From Pleurodeles waltl (taxonomy: Eukaryota; Chordata; Amphibia; Caudata; Salamandridae): a stretch of 64,000 bases of DNA. The notes below the pieces were generated by a model. It did not search any database. It was not told the origin of the DNA and saw nothing but the letters and a program-made list of their open reading frames with translations. Of this stretch, positions 44,247 to 55,290 are shown piece after piece. Location: NCBI RefSeq assembly GCF_031143425.1, contig NC_090451.1, forward strand, positions 352,292,339-352,356,338, read 5' to 3'. The position numbers were made by a program, and so were the translations under genes. Position 1 is the stretch's first letter. Every line of letters begins with the position of its first letter.

Positions 44247-47200
44247 GGTGCCATAGCCAAATTTTTGTACCAGTCCTACCCTGTGCAAGAGAGTCAGTGG
44301 ATGGATGAATGGATTCATGTTTGCAATGATAAATGACGGAGTGGATATATGATGACGTATTGAGTATCTAAACCCAACAATGACACAAACGTCATTTTTA
44401 GTCATACGTTTTTGTAAATGGCAGCCTGGATTTGTCCTGTCGTATCTCCCCCCTTGTTTTTGTGCACTTCTAGAACATTTCCACCTCTCCCTTACTTTGC
44501 TGTCGTACTTCGGCAATTGCTTTGCTTGTGATCAATGGCAGATACTCATGCTTTCTGGGTCCCTCCCGTTTGAAAACTTTGCATTTTTCCGATTATTTTC
44601 TACTTATCGACATACGCACACATCATTTATATCATTAAACTGGGGTACACACGGCCTTTGGCAGAGAGGAAATTGCGCACTAGCAACAGCTTCATAATTA
44701 AAATGGACCGCTGGTTCTTGTAGATTCGTGCCGGTTCTGATGCGAACTTTTCTTTAGTTCGACAAGCAGCTACGTAGTAAGTGGTGTTCTTGTAACGCTT
44801 AGCAAAGACTTGAATGTTATTGATAATGTAATAAAAGAACTTTAAAACAAGCATTTTCAATGCAACGGGTCTCACATTTGCTTGAGTTAGAGAGCTATTA
44901 GTGGTGTAAAGAAAAAAAACGCAGCGCGATCGCACTATGTAAAATGCATTGCGATGGCGCTGCGTGGAAAACAAACAGATAAAGTAATCCAGACCCCATG
45001 CTCAAAACATCGAGCCTCGCATGTTTTTAGTAGTTTACCAGTGCTGTGTAGGTGGGCTAAACACTGGAAAAGGCATGACGTATGCATGCCTTTCACAGTT
45101 GAAAGCAAGCGGATTTTAAAAGGCAAGCCCACGAACCAATGTAAGTGACTGACGTGACATGGGCGTGGTTTGAAGCCCAAAGAGAGATTACTGAATGGAC
45201 TGAGCGCTTTGCACTCGCCCATAAAAACTAATTTTGAAAAATATAGTAAGGACAATTATCTGCTTTTGATATTTTGAATTTTCAAGGCATTGATGTAATT
45301 GTCTTCGAGAAAGCTTCCTTTGCCGGTGTGATACTATCATGCCATAAGAATATGCTAGTGGGAGTTGAATTAGGAAAATGCCAGAAAGACTGTCACAGGA
45401 GTGTTGCTCAGCAGGGAATATTTACTCCATGCATAATCATGGCAATTTTACAAGCGCCTTGCAGCAAATTGATCAATGAAAATTGTATTCAGCAGTTTTG
45501 TGACTTTTTTTATTTTGATTTCAAATATATTTTATTAGATTTTCAGGGAAGATAGTAGTAGCCTGTGTGACAGCAAGGAGCAGTTGATGAAATATGTACA
45601 AATATACCTAATATAGAGAATCACAGCTTTACATTAGTAAGTTACATGGTGGACACTGAATGAGTTCTTCTCTACAGAGGTTTTAAATGACTTCAATAAG
45701 GAAAACCCCTAGGGTGATAGCAGTGAGGTCAGGGGCCCATTTTGTGTTTACATTTTGTGAGATGATAGTGATGACTTATTTCTAAAAGTTTTTTGAAAAC
45801 GCGCAGTGTAGAAACATGTTTGAGGTCACATTTTTTTTTTTTTTTTTTGTTTACAGCTCCAGCAACGATTAGGGGTTATTAGACTTAATTTGAGGAGTTT
45901 CATAGGGATCCTGTGGGCCATATATGCAGTCCAGAGTCTGTTATCGTATTGTGACAAGATTTTGAAACAAGTTCTTTGTACCCCTAACCTGGTTGTGGAT
46001 TGATAGATAAAGTATGTTTTTCACTTTTGCCACTTATGGAAAAAATGGTAAAACCCAAACGCATACACTCAGGCTGTTTTATAAATTAGTAAACTATTAC
46101 ACCTAAATAATTCTCTCTTACTTATCATTATTTCTAAGCTTTTGTTTTTAAGTCTAGCTTGACAGCATAGTTGTAATTCACTAAATTGTGCAAAGAACAT
46201 GCCTTTGGCTCCACGGAGAGGGCCATTAGTCTTTCACCTCAAGCTACTGGCTGTATTGTATATCACTCTGCCTTCGAAGAAGTGCTTTCAGTGGAATGCA
46301 TGATGGACTATTGTACATCAGATATGCAGTCAATCATCATATCACACTGTTTGTCACATTCAGTTCTTTATGTTCTATGCGGAATGCAGTCCCTTTTTGC
46401 AACTATTTTCCCATCATTCAATTAGCCAGTAGGACTGGCAGTGATGTTCATGCAAACATCGTTTGTGAATGGTGTGGTTTTACATCTGTTAGCATAACGA
46501 ACCCAGACATATATCGCCTGTGCCAATGCTTGATTCTTGCGAGGCGGTTGTGTCTTTGAGTCTGTCTCTATGATTTGCACAACGGTAATAGACCCTGAAC
46601 TGGAACATAGGAGGTTCCCAGACTTCCCATTCAGGGCAGGCTCCTAAAGCGAAAGGAGCTACTTACTCCCAATTGTAGTTGTATGTGTTTTCACAAGTGT
46701 CAAGATTTGCACTATTTGTAAGTATGTTAGGTTTTGTCATGTGTGCCTGGACACATTTACGATATCATTTATTTTTTGAAAATAGAGTGTTAGTCCACTC
46801 AAAGAGTGAAAATACGTTTTTATTCAGAAAAGCGATTTTGTCTAAAATTCGAATTCGCATACTGAAATGAGAGTGCTTGACAAACATACTGAATACGCGG
46901 GAGCATTTTGTGAAGACCCGTCCTCTCATGTATCCAGATTTTTGACCATGCGAACGTAACGCGCAATTCTGGCTACTACAGTTAACACTTGTGAAACAAA
47001 GACTGGAGCGGCACACTTAACAGAACATATTCAGTGAAACATGTAACGTAATCACTTTATAAAGGGGACAGACCTCAAAGTGACATCTGATCACATTCAT
47101 AACACCATGTCAAAGAGAAGGGTACAGAGGACAAAGTACAACTTTTGTTACAGTTTGAGAGTAAATTCATTAAATGCTGAAACTCCAACATTTCCAACTC

Positions 47201-48377
47201 GGCTTCAATGCAGTCAGTGTCAGCTGTTTTTGTGGAAACCTGTTGACTTGTGTTTGTTATAATCGTAATGCATTTTCTTTTGCTGGTATGTCTGTATTTG
47301 ATTTATGGCGTTTGTTAATCATCTTGCAATTAACGGTGCATAAGATCACCAAATAGTTTTTATTTATATTTATTTTTGAAGCAATAGATCGATTTCGAGT
47401 AGGTTTGATTGACTGCACCTCCGCCTGCTGCAAGCAACTTGTGAGTGTCTCATGCTATCCGTGGCTTTTAAAGATGTTAGTTTAAGCCTACTGTGTTTTG
47501 GCGTGTCATCGGAAACATATATTTAAATGAAGTGAATCGTTCACTGCAGCTTTAAAGTAGGTCTTCGCGTGAAACATTTACATACCCATTGCAAACCACG
47601 GCGAGTTGCCAGGACTGTGCAGTACAAGTGTAATCAGCAGAAACGCAGTTTCTCTGCGCATCTACCCTGTCTAGCGAGGTTTGGGTTTTAATAACCATAA
47701 ATAAGTTCTAGGAGGCTTGGTGCACACGCTCATCAGTGTTAGCCGACTGGCGTTGTGGAACTGGATTGTAATGAGTCCCTTGGGAGGAGCAAAACAGCAT
47801 CAGTTAAAGATCTGACTGGCATGGGTTGGGAGACCATGTGTACATCGCAAAATCCAGATATCTAAAAAAGCTGGCCTTTATTGCCAGTTCCCCCCTTCAA
47901 CACGAGCTGATTGGCTTGAATAGTTTATCTATCAGTTGCTAGCATTTCCCATATGTTGATGTTTTTTAAAATTCAGCAGTAAAATCCTTGCACGTTTAGA
48001 CTTTGAATGGTGATGCAAGTTGTGTAAGCCTTAGCCTTTTTTTTGTCAATTTGCAGTGTGCACGTGCACCATATTGATATGTTTTAGTTGTTGTTTAGAT
48101 TTTGGTTCTTTAGCAGCACATCTCGCGCTCTGTTTAGTGAAGTATCTGGGAGTGTCTTCTTGCCTCACCGGTGTCCTCCATATTATCTGTTTACCGTATA
48201 AGCACTTACCTCCAGACAATCCATTGCAAAAGCAGTCGCCTTTTACACACTGGCAGTACCTATGGCTGCATTTTTGTGGAGTATAAATATAGAGGTGCTC
48301 TGTAGAGAGGCATTCCTTCTGAATGTATGACATTACAGCGAATGCTTTCATGCAGATGCCTTTACCATCCTAGGTGT

Positions 48378-48378
<1 letters not shown>
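44247..48378. other. Repeat-poor intergenic DNA
   Basis: No transposon boundaries, domain-bearing frames or RNA genes were seen. Short frames such as 45274-45555 and 46186-46425 show no family resemblance. A T-run lies at 45831-45848. This may be ancestral sequence flanking RNF182. Confidence 0.5.

Positions 48379-48456
<78 letters not shown>
48379..48456 (+). repeat. (GT)n(AT)n compound microsatellite
   Basis: About 23 GT units run directly into about 16 TA units. This produces a meaningless Thr-His/Tyr-Ile frame on the minus strand. Confidence 0.97.
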
Positions 48457-48458
<2 letters not shown>

Positions 48459-48474
48459 CCCTCCTTGTTTTTCA

Positions 48475-48660
48475 TTTACTCCTAACCTCCCTTTACCTCT
48501 ACCCACTCTAAAATTACTCATACTTGCCTTTATCGCTTCTCCCCTAATCCCTAAAATTACCAATACTTGCCTTTACCAGTATGCACCCTAAATCCTAAAA
48601 TTACCCATATTTGTTGATACCACTACCCACCCCTGAATCCTTAACTTACCGGTACTCCCT
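48475..48660 (+). repeat. Minisatellite, left part (~46-bp period)
   Basis: Imperfect units of the form 'cctaaaattacccatacttgcctttaccactacccacc' repeat here about four times. The same array continues at 55085-55290. The DIRS-2 element splits it. Confidence 0.8.
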
Positions 48661-48907
48661 TTATCTAGTATTGGATCTTTCATAAATTCACATGCTTGAA
48701 TCATCCCAGTCATCGAAGTGGGAGTCCCACGGTACATGAAAAGCAATAAGCACCCAAAAAAATTTCCATAGGCTATAATGCTAATCCAATGACTCATATA
48801 GCCTATCTCTGTCCTTTTGTGAAAGGACCCAAACTTGGCTCCTGGCCAATCAGGCACCAGCACCCTCTAGAATACTCTCCAGAGAGGCTCTTTCCCTCAG
48901 ATTTTCT
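48661..48907 (+). repeat. DIRS-2 left inverted terminal repeat
   Basis: Inverted relative to 54788-55084. Shared blocks include catgtaccgtgggactcccac, catatagcctatctctgtcc and ctctccagagaggctctttccctcagattttcta. Confidence 0.9.
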
Positions 48908-48919
48908 ACTGCACATCAT

Positions 48920-51365
48920 GTGAAGGGACTCTCCCTGAGCTCTGCTCAGTTTTCTACTTCTGACAAAGATTTTTTCTCAGAAAACTTCAGGAAATATCGA
49001 ATTCTTCCAGGAAAGGCCTGTGGCAAGAAAAGGCTGCATGTGGATGATCCACATAAAAACTGCTTATACTGCTTATATCCAGAACACCAGGTAGAAGACT
49101 GCAAGATATGATGCACTTTCTCTGCGAAAACCCTCAGAGACAGAGAGGGTAGGCTGTTGACATGGTTACAGGCAAAATCCTGTACTTCAGGTGAGGAGAG
49201 TGAGTCAGAAAGGCCACATAAAAGGTCCAGATCTGAGGACCTGGGACAGGCTGAAAGATCCAGGAAACTTTAAAAAATGCATCATAAAGAAGGTGCCAAG
49301 GGCGTACTAGGCTCAGTTTAATTTGAGCCATCCTCTCCTCGTCGAAAAGAGTCGTCATCACACCGTTCTTCTTCATCTGAGCCTTCCACCTCTAGAAAGG
49401 TATCTATCAAACTTAAGTCGACGACACCACGTCGATGACAGTGACGACGACAACGTTTTTTTACATCTACAGTCTCCCCGCCTCGTCGACGAGACTGTCG
49501 CCGACTACGTCGACGTTTGTGGTAAAAGCTCCTATTCCTTCAGTTGGACCACTGTCGACGAAGGCTCATCCAGAAAAGACTTTGTCTCTGAAGGCAAAGT
49601 TGACACCATCGTCAACAAGACCTTCGTCGTTGACACCATCGTCGACGAAAATACCGTTGACTGCAACACCATCGACGAGAGTACCGTCGGCGACATCACC
49701 GTCGACGAGGACACCGACGAGACCACAGTCGACGACACCACCGTCAACGAGGCCACCATCGATGACACCACTGTCGACGAGACTGTCGGTGATGGAGAAA
49801 TCGTCGACATCAGTTCCGTCGACGGGACCATCGTCGTCAACACCATCGATGATGCAAATGGTAGCTGTGAGCCAGGATGTTATTCCTATTTCTTCTGGGT
49901 CTCCTGATCTTCACGCTACAGTTAAGAATACAGCAATATCTAGGTCTACAATATATCCTCAGGATACTTCACCAAGTAAAGAAACAACCTTGCTGCCTAG
50001 TCATCTGCTGGACTGGGAAGAGTCAGATGAGGGCCCATTTGGTGATGCACACAGCCCATCCCAGTTGCATGTTAAGTATCAGGAGGAGGAGGATGATGAT
50101 GAGTACGATCAATACCAGCCTTATTATTCTCATCAAGGATGCTATTACGAACCTCTGCATCAGCCAAGAGACACTGTACAGATGCCTGCCTCCTTGATTC
50201 AGGACTTGCAGTCAATGTTGCAGGATTACAAGAGGAGGTTCCCAGCTGCAGTGGAGGATCAATTGCCTCTTCCAACCTTTCCTGTTACACCAAGGAGTAT
50301 ACCTCCACCTCCAGCAACTCCTAGGCTGACTCCACAGTCTACATTAGCCGCTCCCCCTAGAGATTAGGTTTTTATATCTGGGGATGAGGAAGAAGGTGAA
50401 ATTTCAACAGCACAACATCCTAGTGAGGAATGGGATGACTATCTAGCCTCTACCCCTTCTCCAACACCTCCTCATCCTTCAGATTCTCCACCGGAGGATA
50501 TTGGTGGGTTTCACAACTTGATGGATAGGGTTGCCACACGATTTTACTTGCCAAAGTCAGTCTCACAGTCAGCATGATTTCTCCATGACTTCAAGGAACA
50601 AGCAAGAAAGTCTGTGAGGGCTATTCCTATCATAGACTTCATTTGGAGTGAGGGTATCAAGATCATGCAGAACCCGGCGACTGTTCCACCAGTTCCACAG
50701 AAGCTTGACAAAAAGTATAAAGCAACACAGGACTCTCCGGCGTGTTTGACAGGGCATCCAAGACCAGACTCCGTCATCTCCCAGGCTGCCCAAAGGCGTT
50801 CTAAGAACCTGTCAACGCCTATATCTACTCCACCTGATAGGGAAAGAAGAAGACTGGATAATGTGGGTAAGAGATTCTCGTCCATGTCGGCCATAACTGT
50901 TCGTGCAGCCAATTCCCTGGCGATTTTGGGTCGCTATGATCGCCAGATGTGGTCGGATATGAATGCATTAATGGATCTCATTCCTGAGAACAAGCAGCCG
51001 GAGGCACGAAAGATCCTTCAGGAAGGAGAGCATACGTCTGAGGAGATAATTGACTGCACCCTAGATATAGCTTCCACAGGTTTTCGCCAGCTGGCGGGAG
51101 CGGCTGTATTACGCCGCCAAGGTTGGTTAAAGCGACCTCTTTCAGACCAGAGGTACAGTCCAGAATTCTAGACATGCCTTACGACGGAGAGTCTCTCTTC
51201 GGTAAACATGTAGACTACGCATTACAGGCCATCAAGGCTGACTTGGACACTGCTCGGTCCCTGGGTACTTGGCAGTACCGAAAGCAGCCCTTTCGGGGAG
51301 CAAGAGGTAGGGGTTTTTCAACATTTCGAGGCTCCTACCATAGGCAGTATCTACAGCCTCAATAA
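48920..51365 (+). pseudogene. DIRS-2 gag-like protein, broken
   Basis: An N-terminal Cys/His cluster is recognisable (CGKKRLHVDDPHKNCLYCL..H..DC) before an in-frame TGA at 49109-49111. More stops follow up to about 49430. From 49435 a 310-codon open frame has a Ser/Thr/Pro-rich repetitive part and then an acidic stretch (YQEEEDDDEYDQYQPYY). It ends at TAG 50365-50367; TGA 50575-50577 follows in the same frame. The C-terminal block (50614-51171) holds DRERRRLDNVGKRFSS, AANSLAILGRYDRQMWSD and DCTLDIASTGFRQL, parallel to DIRS-1 gag. A frameshift near 51130 leads to LDMPYDGESLFGKHVDYAL and an Arg/Gly-rich tail ending at 51365. Confidence 0.82.
49430..49865 (+). repeat. GTCGAC-rich short tandem repeat inside DIRS-2 gag
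   Basis: Variants of gtcgacgac / accaccgtcgacgag recur at steps of mostly 9 or 18 bases for about 430 bases, producing many GTCGAC sites. The gag frame reads Ser/Thr/Pro repeats (PSSTRPSS-like). The next frame reads Asp/Val/Thr repeats, and the minus strand Ser/Thr/Val repeats. Confidence 0.85.
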
Positions 51366-51479
51366 AGACCAACCTGTCAGCAGCAATATAGGCAACCATC
51401 CACTGCCTCCTACGTTAGACAGGGAGGAAGGAGAAAACAGAGTTCCCAAACCCGGGATCAGCCTCGCAAGCAATGATTC

Positions 51480-53402
51480 TTGTCCGGCACCGGCTACGCT
51501 TCCACAGTATTCGCAGGGCCATCAGGTGGGAGCGAACATCTGCAATTACCTTCAGAATTGGAAAAGCATAACATCGGACAAATGGGTGCTGGATATAGTG
51601 GCTCAAGGTCATACGCTGGAATTTATACAAAAACCACCACACCATCCACCAGGAAAATCCAAACCACTTCATCTTTACTTGCTTCAGCAGAAGGTTTTCC
51701 TGATGCTCGCCAAAGTAGCAATAGAGGAGGTTCTGGTGCAGCACAGAGGGCTTGGGTTCTATTCCCGGTTCTTTCTAATAAGGAAGAGGTCAGGGGAATG
51801 GAGGCCAATCCTAGACCTCAGGAAGTTGAACAAGTTTCTAAGGAAGCAATCCTTTCGTATGATCACACTGTCTGATATCCTGCACCTTTTGAACCCTGGA
51901 GATTACATGACAACAATGGATCACAAGGATGCTTATTTCCACATACCGATACATGTAAAGCATCACAAATATCTCAGCTTCACTGTGGCCAGTACCCATT
52001 AACAATTCAAGGTCCTCCCATTCGGCTTGAAGTCAGCTCCCCATATTTTCATGAAATGTCTTGCCCCAGTAGTAGGTTTCTCCGCAACAGGGGTTTTCAG
52101 GTCTTTCCATACCTGGAGGACTGGCTGATAAAAGCTCCTACATCGCAGCTAGCGTCCAAGGCTACCAACGTCTGCCTAGAACTATTTCACAGTTTAGGTC
52201 TAATGGTAAATTTCCAGAAATCAGTCACTCTTCCCACACGCAGGATAGTCTTTTTGGGTGCCGACCTCGAGACCATCAAGAGCAAAGCGTACCTCACACA
52301 GGCACGGCAGCAGAAACTAACCAACATGGCTGTCAGAATCTCAAGAAGAAGGTCAGTTTCAGTATGAGTGTTCAAGTTGCTCCTAGGCATGATGATCTCA
52401 TCCATCATCCTAGTCCACCTGGCAAGGTTGAAAATGAGACCTTTGCAAGAGGAGTTACAGCTGCAGTGGACCCAATCCCAAGGATCCTTTGAGGATTCAA
52501 TAAATGTTACACCGAGGATAGTAGAGACATTGCGATGGTGGTCTCAAACCAACCATCTTTCTCAAGGATTGACCTTTTTCACTCCAATGAAAGACTTCAT
52601 TATCTCAACGGAAGCTTCATTGGAGGGTTGGGGAGGTCCTCTACAGGGCATGCGCATTGAAGGGAGATGGTCGGATGCGCAAAGAAGAATGCACATAAAT
52701 CTGTTGGAGATAAAAGCAATTTTTCTCATGCTCAAGGCATTCCTTCCACAGATTGCACGTTTGTCTGTGTTGGTCTGTACAGACAACACAACAAGCATGT
52801 TCTATATCAACAAGCAGGGTGGAACAAGATTTCTTTCCCTCTCAAGAGAAGCTCAAGCTCTCTGGGACTGGCTCACACTGCACAACATTTGCCTGAGAGT
52901 GGAGCACCTGCCAGGTGTCAACAACGTCCTGGCGGACTCTCTCTGCAGGACGGACTACAACTGCCACGAATGGGAACTCGACCAGAAGGAACTGGACAGT
53001 ATCTTTCTATGCTGGGGACTGCTGACCGTGGATTTATTTGCCACCAATCAGAACGCCAAATGCCAATTCTACGCCAGTCGATACCCACTCCTGGGGTCGT
53101 GGGGGAATGTTCTTTCGATGAGATGGTCCGGGATCTTTGCATACGCTTTCCCCCCCTTCCCATTAATTCCCAGGCTGCTGAGGAAGATGAAGTCGGAGGG
53201 TTGCAAGATCGTACTCATAGCGCCCAAGTGGCCCAGACAGTATTGGTACACGGAGCTCCTGCTCCTGTCGGTGACCAATCCCATACGTCTTCCCTGCAAG
53301 CACGACCTTCTCACGAAGAGTCAAGGTCAGATTCTTCATCCGGCTCCAGCATCTCTGCAATTGCACGCATGGCTCCTGAGGTCCACGAGTTCCAGGGTAT
53401 GA
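51480..53402 (+). pseudogene. DIRS-2 reverse transcriptase-RNase H polyprotein, broken
   Basis: RT starts in the frame at 51526 (SDKWVLDIVAQGH, GFYSRFFLIRKRSGEWRPIL, TTMDHKDAYFHIPI). It has a TAA at 52000-52002, continues as QFKVLPFGLKSAP, then shifts near 52070 to FLRNRGFQVFPYLEDWL. The catalytic box is therefore YLED, with GAG at 52116-52118 replacing the second-position aspartate codon of YLDD. A TGA at 52365-52367 precedes a long clean stretch to 53402. This holds RNase H residues (ISTEASLEGWGG, NLLEIKAIFL, VCTDNTTSMFY, LADSLCR) and the conserved C-terminal part (LTVDLFATNQNAKC, FAYAFPPFPLIPRLL, VLIAPKWPRQYWYTELL). Confidence 0.88.
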
Positions 53403-53415
53403 ACATCAATGAGGA

Positions 53416-54410
53416 ATGCAAACTGATTTTGTCCAGGCACGAGCGGACAGTACAAATAGGACGTACAGTCTCAAATGGAAGAGATTTTGTGTCTGGTGCC
53501 TGCAGAACAATTTCCATCTGTTAAAAGACTGAGCCGGAGCTAATTCTCTCATACCTTCTCACCCTTTCAAAGGCTGGGCTATGTCACACATCTGTTAAGA
53601 TCCATTTGGCAGCTATAGCTTCTTATAGACGCTCAGCGGGTATACCCTCACTTGGCTCATCCAGAATTATCAAACAGTTCATGAAGGGCCTGTTTCGCAC
53701 TTTTCCTCCAGTGCGTCCGCCTCCGCCGTAGTGGCATCTAAATATAGTCCTGTTTCAGCTAATGAAAGTCATGTTCAAACCTATTCACAGAGCGGAGCTG
53801 AAATACATCACATGGAAGGTGGCAACTCTACTTGCTCTTACATCCACGAGAAGAGTCAGCGATATACAGGCCTTTACCATTAAGGAACCCTACCTTATCT
53901 TTTCAGACGACTTTGTTCTTCTTAGGACTAACCTGAGGTACATTCATTAAGGTGCCCTCATCCTTTCACCTGAATGAGCCAGTAATGTAAAGAACTTTTT
54001 TCCCGAATCTGTCAAGAATCGCAGAAAAGACTCTGCACTCATTAGACATCAAGAGATGCTTGAAATTTTACCTTCAGTGTACTAAGCAGCTTCGGAAGAC
54101 AGATCAGCTGCTAGTCTCATACGCACAAGGGACAGGAGTCACTAAGGCTGCCATAGCCCGGTGGATTGCATCCACCATTCAGTTTTGCCACACCAAAGCG
54201 GGAAAACCATTGACTAAGTGCCCGAGAGCGCACTCCACAAGAGCAGTCTCCTCATCGCCTGCTTTGTTTCAAGGGATTACTTTGTATAAGATATGTCAGG
54301 CTGCAACATGGAAGACTACACACTCTTTTGTGCAGTATTACTGTTTGGAATCGTCACAAAGAACTGATTCCCTCATTGGACAGACGGTCCTACGTCATCT
54401 ATTTCATTAA
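53416..54410 (+). pseudogene. DIRS-2 tyrosine recombinase, broken
   Basis: The N-terminal part (DFVQARADSTNRTYSLKWKRF, then TGA near 53528) is followed in another frame by LTLSKAGLCHTSVKIHLAAI and KQFMKGLFRTFPPV, with a TAG where DIRS-1 has a Gln codon before the conserved Trp. From 53762 the frame gives LLALTSTRRVSDIQAF, the first catalytic Arg. After a shift near 53950, 54060-54410 gives the RAHSTRA box, QAATWKTTHSF and the catalytic tyrosine in VQYYCLES, ending HLFH at 54410. All catalytic residues are present, but in separate frames. Confidence 0.86.
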
Positions 54411-54618
54411 GGTGAGATCTTTCCTTTAATGTGTAGACCTAATTATAAATGCAATAGTCTATAATTGCTTTGCAATTTTGTTGGATATGTTTGTTTTATG
54501 CTCATAGAGCAAGATTTATAGGTATGTTATTTGGTACTATGTTTTAAAGGATTGCAGTTCTCGCACCCGCCATCCACGGTGGGCATTACGTTTATTAGGA
54601 GTACAGCTGGCTATTCGG

Positions 54619-54724
54619 ATTCAAGCATGTGAATTTATGAAAAATCTAATAGTGGATAAGAAAACAAGTTACTTACCTGTAACTACAGTTATCCAGTATA
54701 GTATCTTTCATAAATTCACATGCG
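54619..54724 (+). other. DIRS-2 internal complementary region (circle junction)
   Basis: The first half (CAAGCATGTGAATTTATGAAAAAT...GGATAAG) is complementary to the left terminus. The second half (AAAACAAGTTACTTACCTGTAACTACAG...CACATGC) is complementary to the right terminus. The two meet at GGATAAGAAAAC. Confidence 0.9.
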
Positions 54725-54787
54725 ATCCACCCTGCTCCCCTTAGAGGCTCGCATTTCCTTCTCAGGTCATAGTCCTCACTCTTGTGC

Positions 54788-55084
54788 TAGAAAATCTGAG
54801 GGAAAGAGCCTCTCTGGAGAGTATTCTAGAGGGTGCTGGTGCCTAGAGGGTGCTGGTGCCTGATTGGCCAGGAGCCAAGTTTGGTTCCTTTAACAAAAGG
54901 ACAGAGATAGGCTATATGAGTCATTAGATTAGCATTATACCCTATGGAATTTTTTTTGGGGTGTTTATTGATTTTCATGTACCGTGGGACTCCCACTTCG
55001 ACGGGGATGATTCAAGCATGTGAATTTGTGAAAGATACCAATACTGGATAACTGTAGTTACAAGTAAGTAACTTGTTTTCTTAT
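54788..55084 (+). repeat. DIRS-2 right inverted terminal repeat
   Basis: Inverted relative to 48661-48907 and longer by about 40 bases at the outer end (AACTGTAGTTACAAGTAAGTAACTTGTTTTCTTAT). It contains an exact 17-bp tandem duplication (TAGAGGGTGCTGGTGCC at 54827-54843 and 54844-54860) absent from the left copy. Confidence 0.9.
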
Positions 55085-55290
55085 CCCCTACCAAACCGTA
55101 AAAACCTACATTTTACCTTACCTCCATTTACCACGGTCCTCCCCAAATACTAAATTCACCCTAACTGCCTTTACCACCACCCACACCTTAATCCCAAAAT
55201 TACCCTCATCTCACTTTACCACTACCCACCCATAAACTTTAAAATTACCTTTACCTCCATTTACCGTTACCTGCACTTAAAACTTTCTTT
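55085..55290 (+). repeat. Minisatellite, right part (~46-bp period)
   Basis: This continues the array at 48475-48660 (cctttaccaccacccacaccttaatcccaaaattacc units). The array was cut in two by the DIRS-2 insertion. Confidence 0.8.

Larger units (their letters stand above)
48661..55084 (+). mobile_element. DIRS-2: structurally complete DIRS retrotransposon (6.4 kb)
   Basis: The ends are set by the internal complementary region, which joins right-end GTTTTCTTAT to left-end TTATCTAGTATTGG-like sequence. The host minisatellite reads straight across the insertion (ccctttat / cccctacc) without a target-site duplication. Layout: left repeat 48661-48907, gag, RT-RNase H, recombinase, internal complementary region 54619-54724, right repeat 54788-55084. 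The terminal repeats are unrelated to those of DIRS-1, so it belongs to another subfamily. It is inactivated by several stops and frameshifts. Confidence 0.92.

Noticed and set aside
48348..48563. Minus-strand frame with Tyr-Ile and Thr-His repeats
   Set aside because: It is the translation of the GT/AT microsatellite.
49323..49907. 194-codon Asp/Val/Thr-rich frame that looks like a repeat protein
   Set aside because: It is the alternative frame of the GTCGAC tract; the gag frame continues beyond it with recognisable gag motifs.
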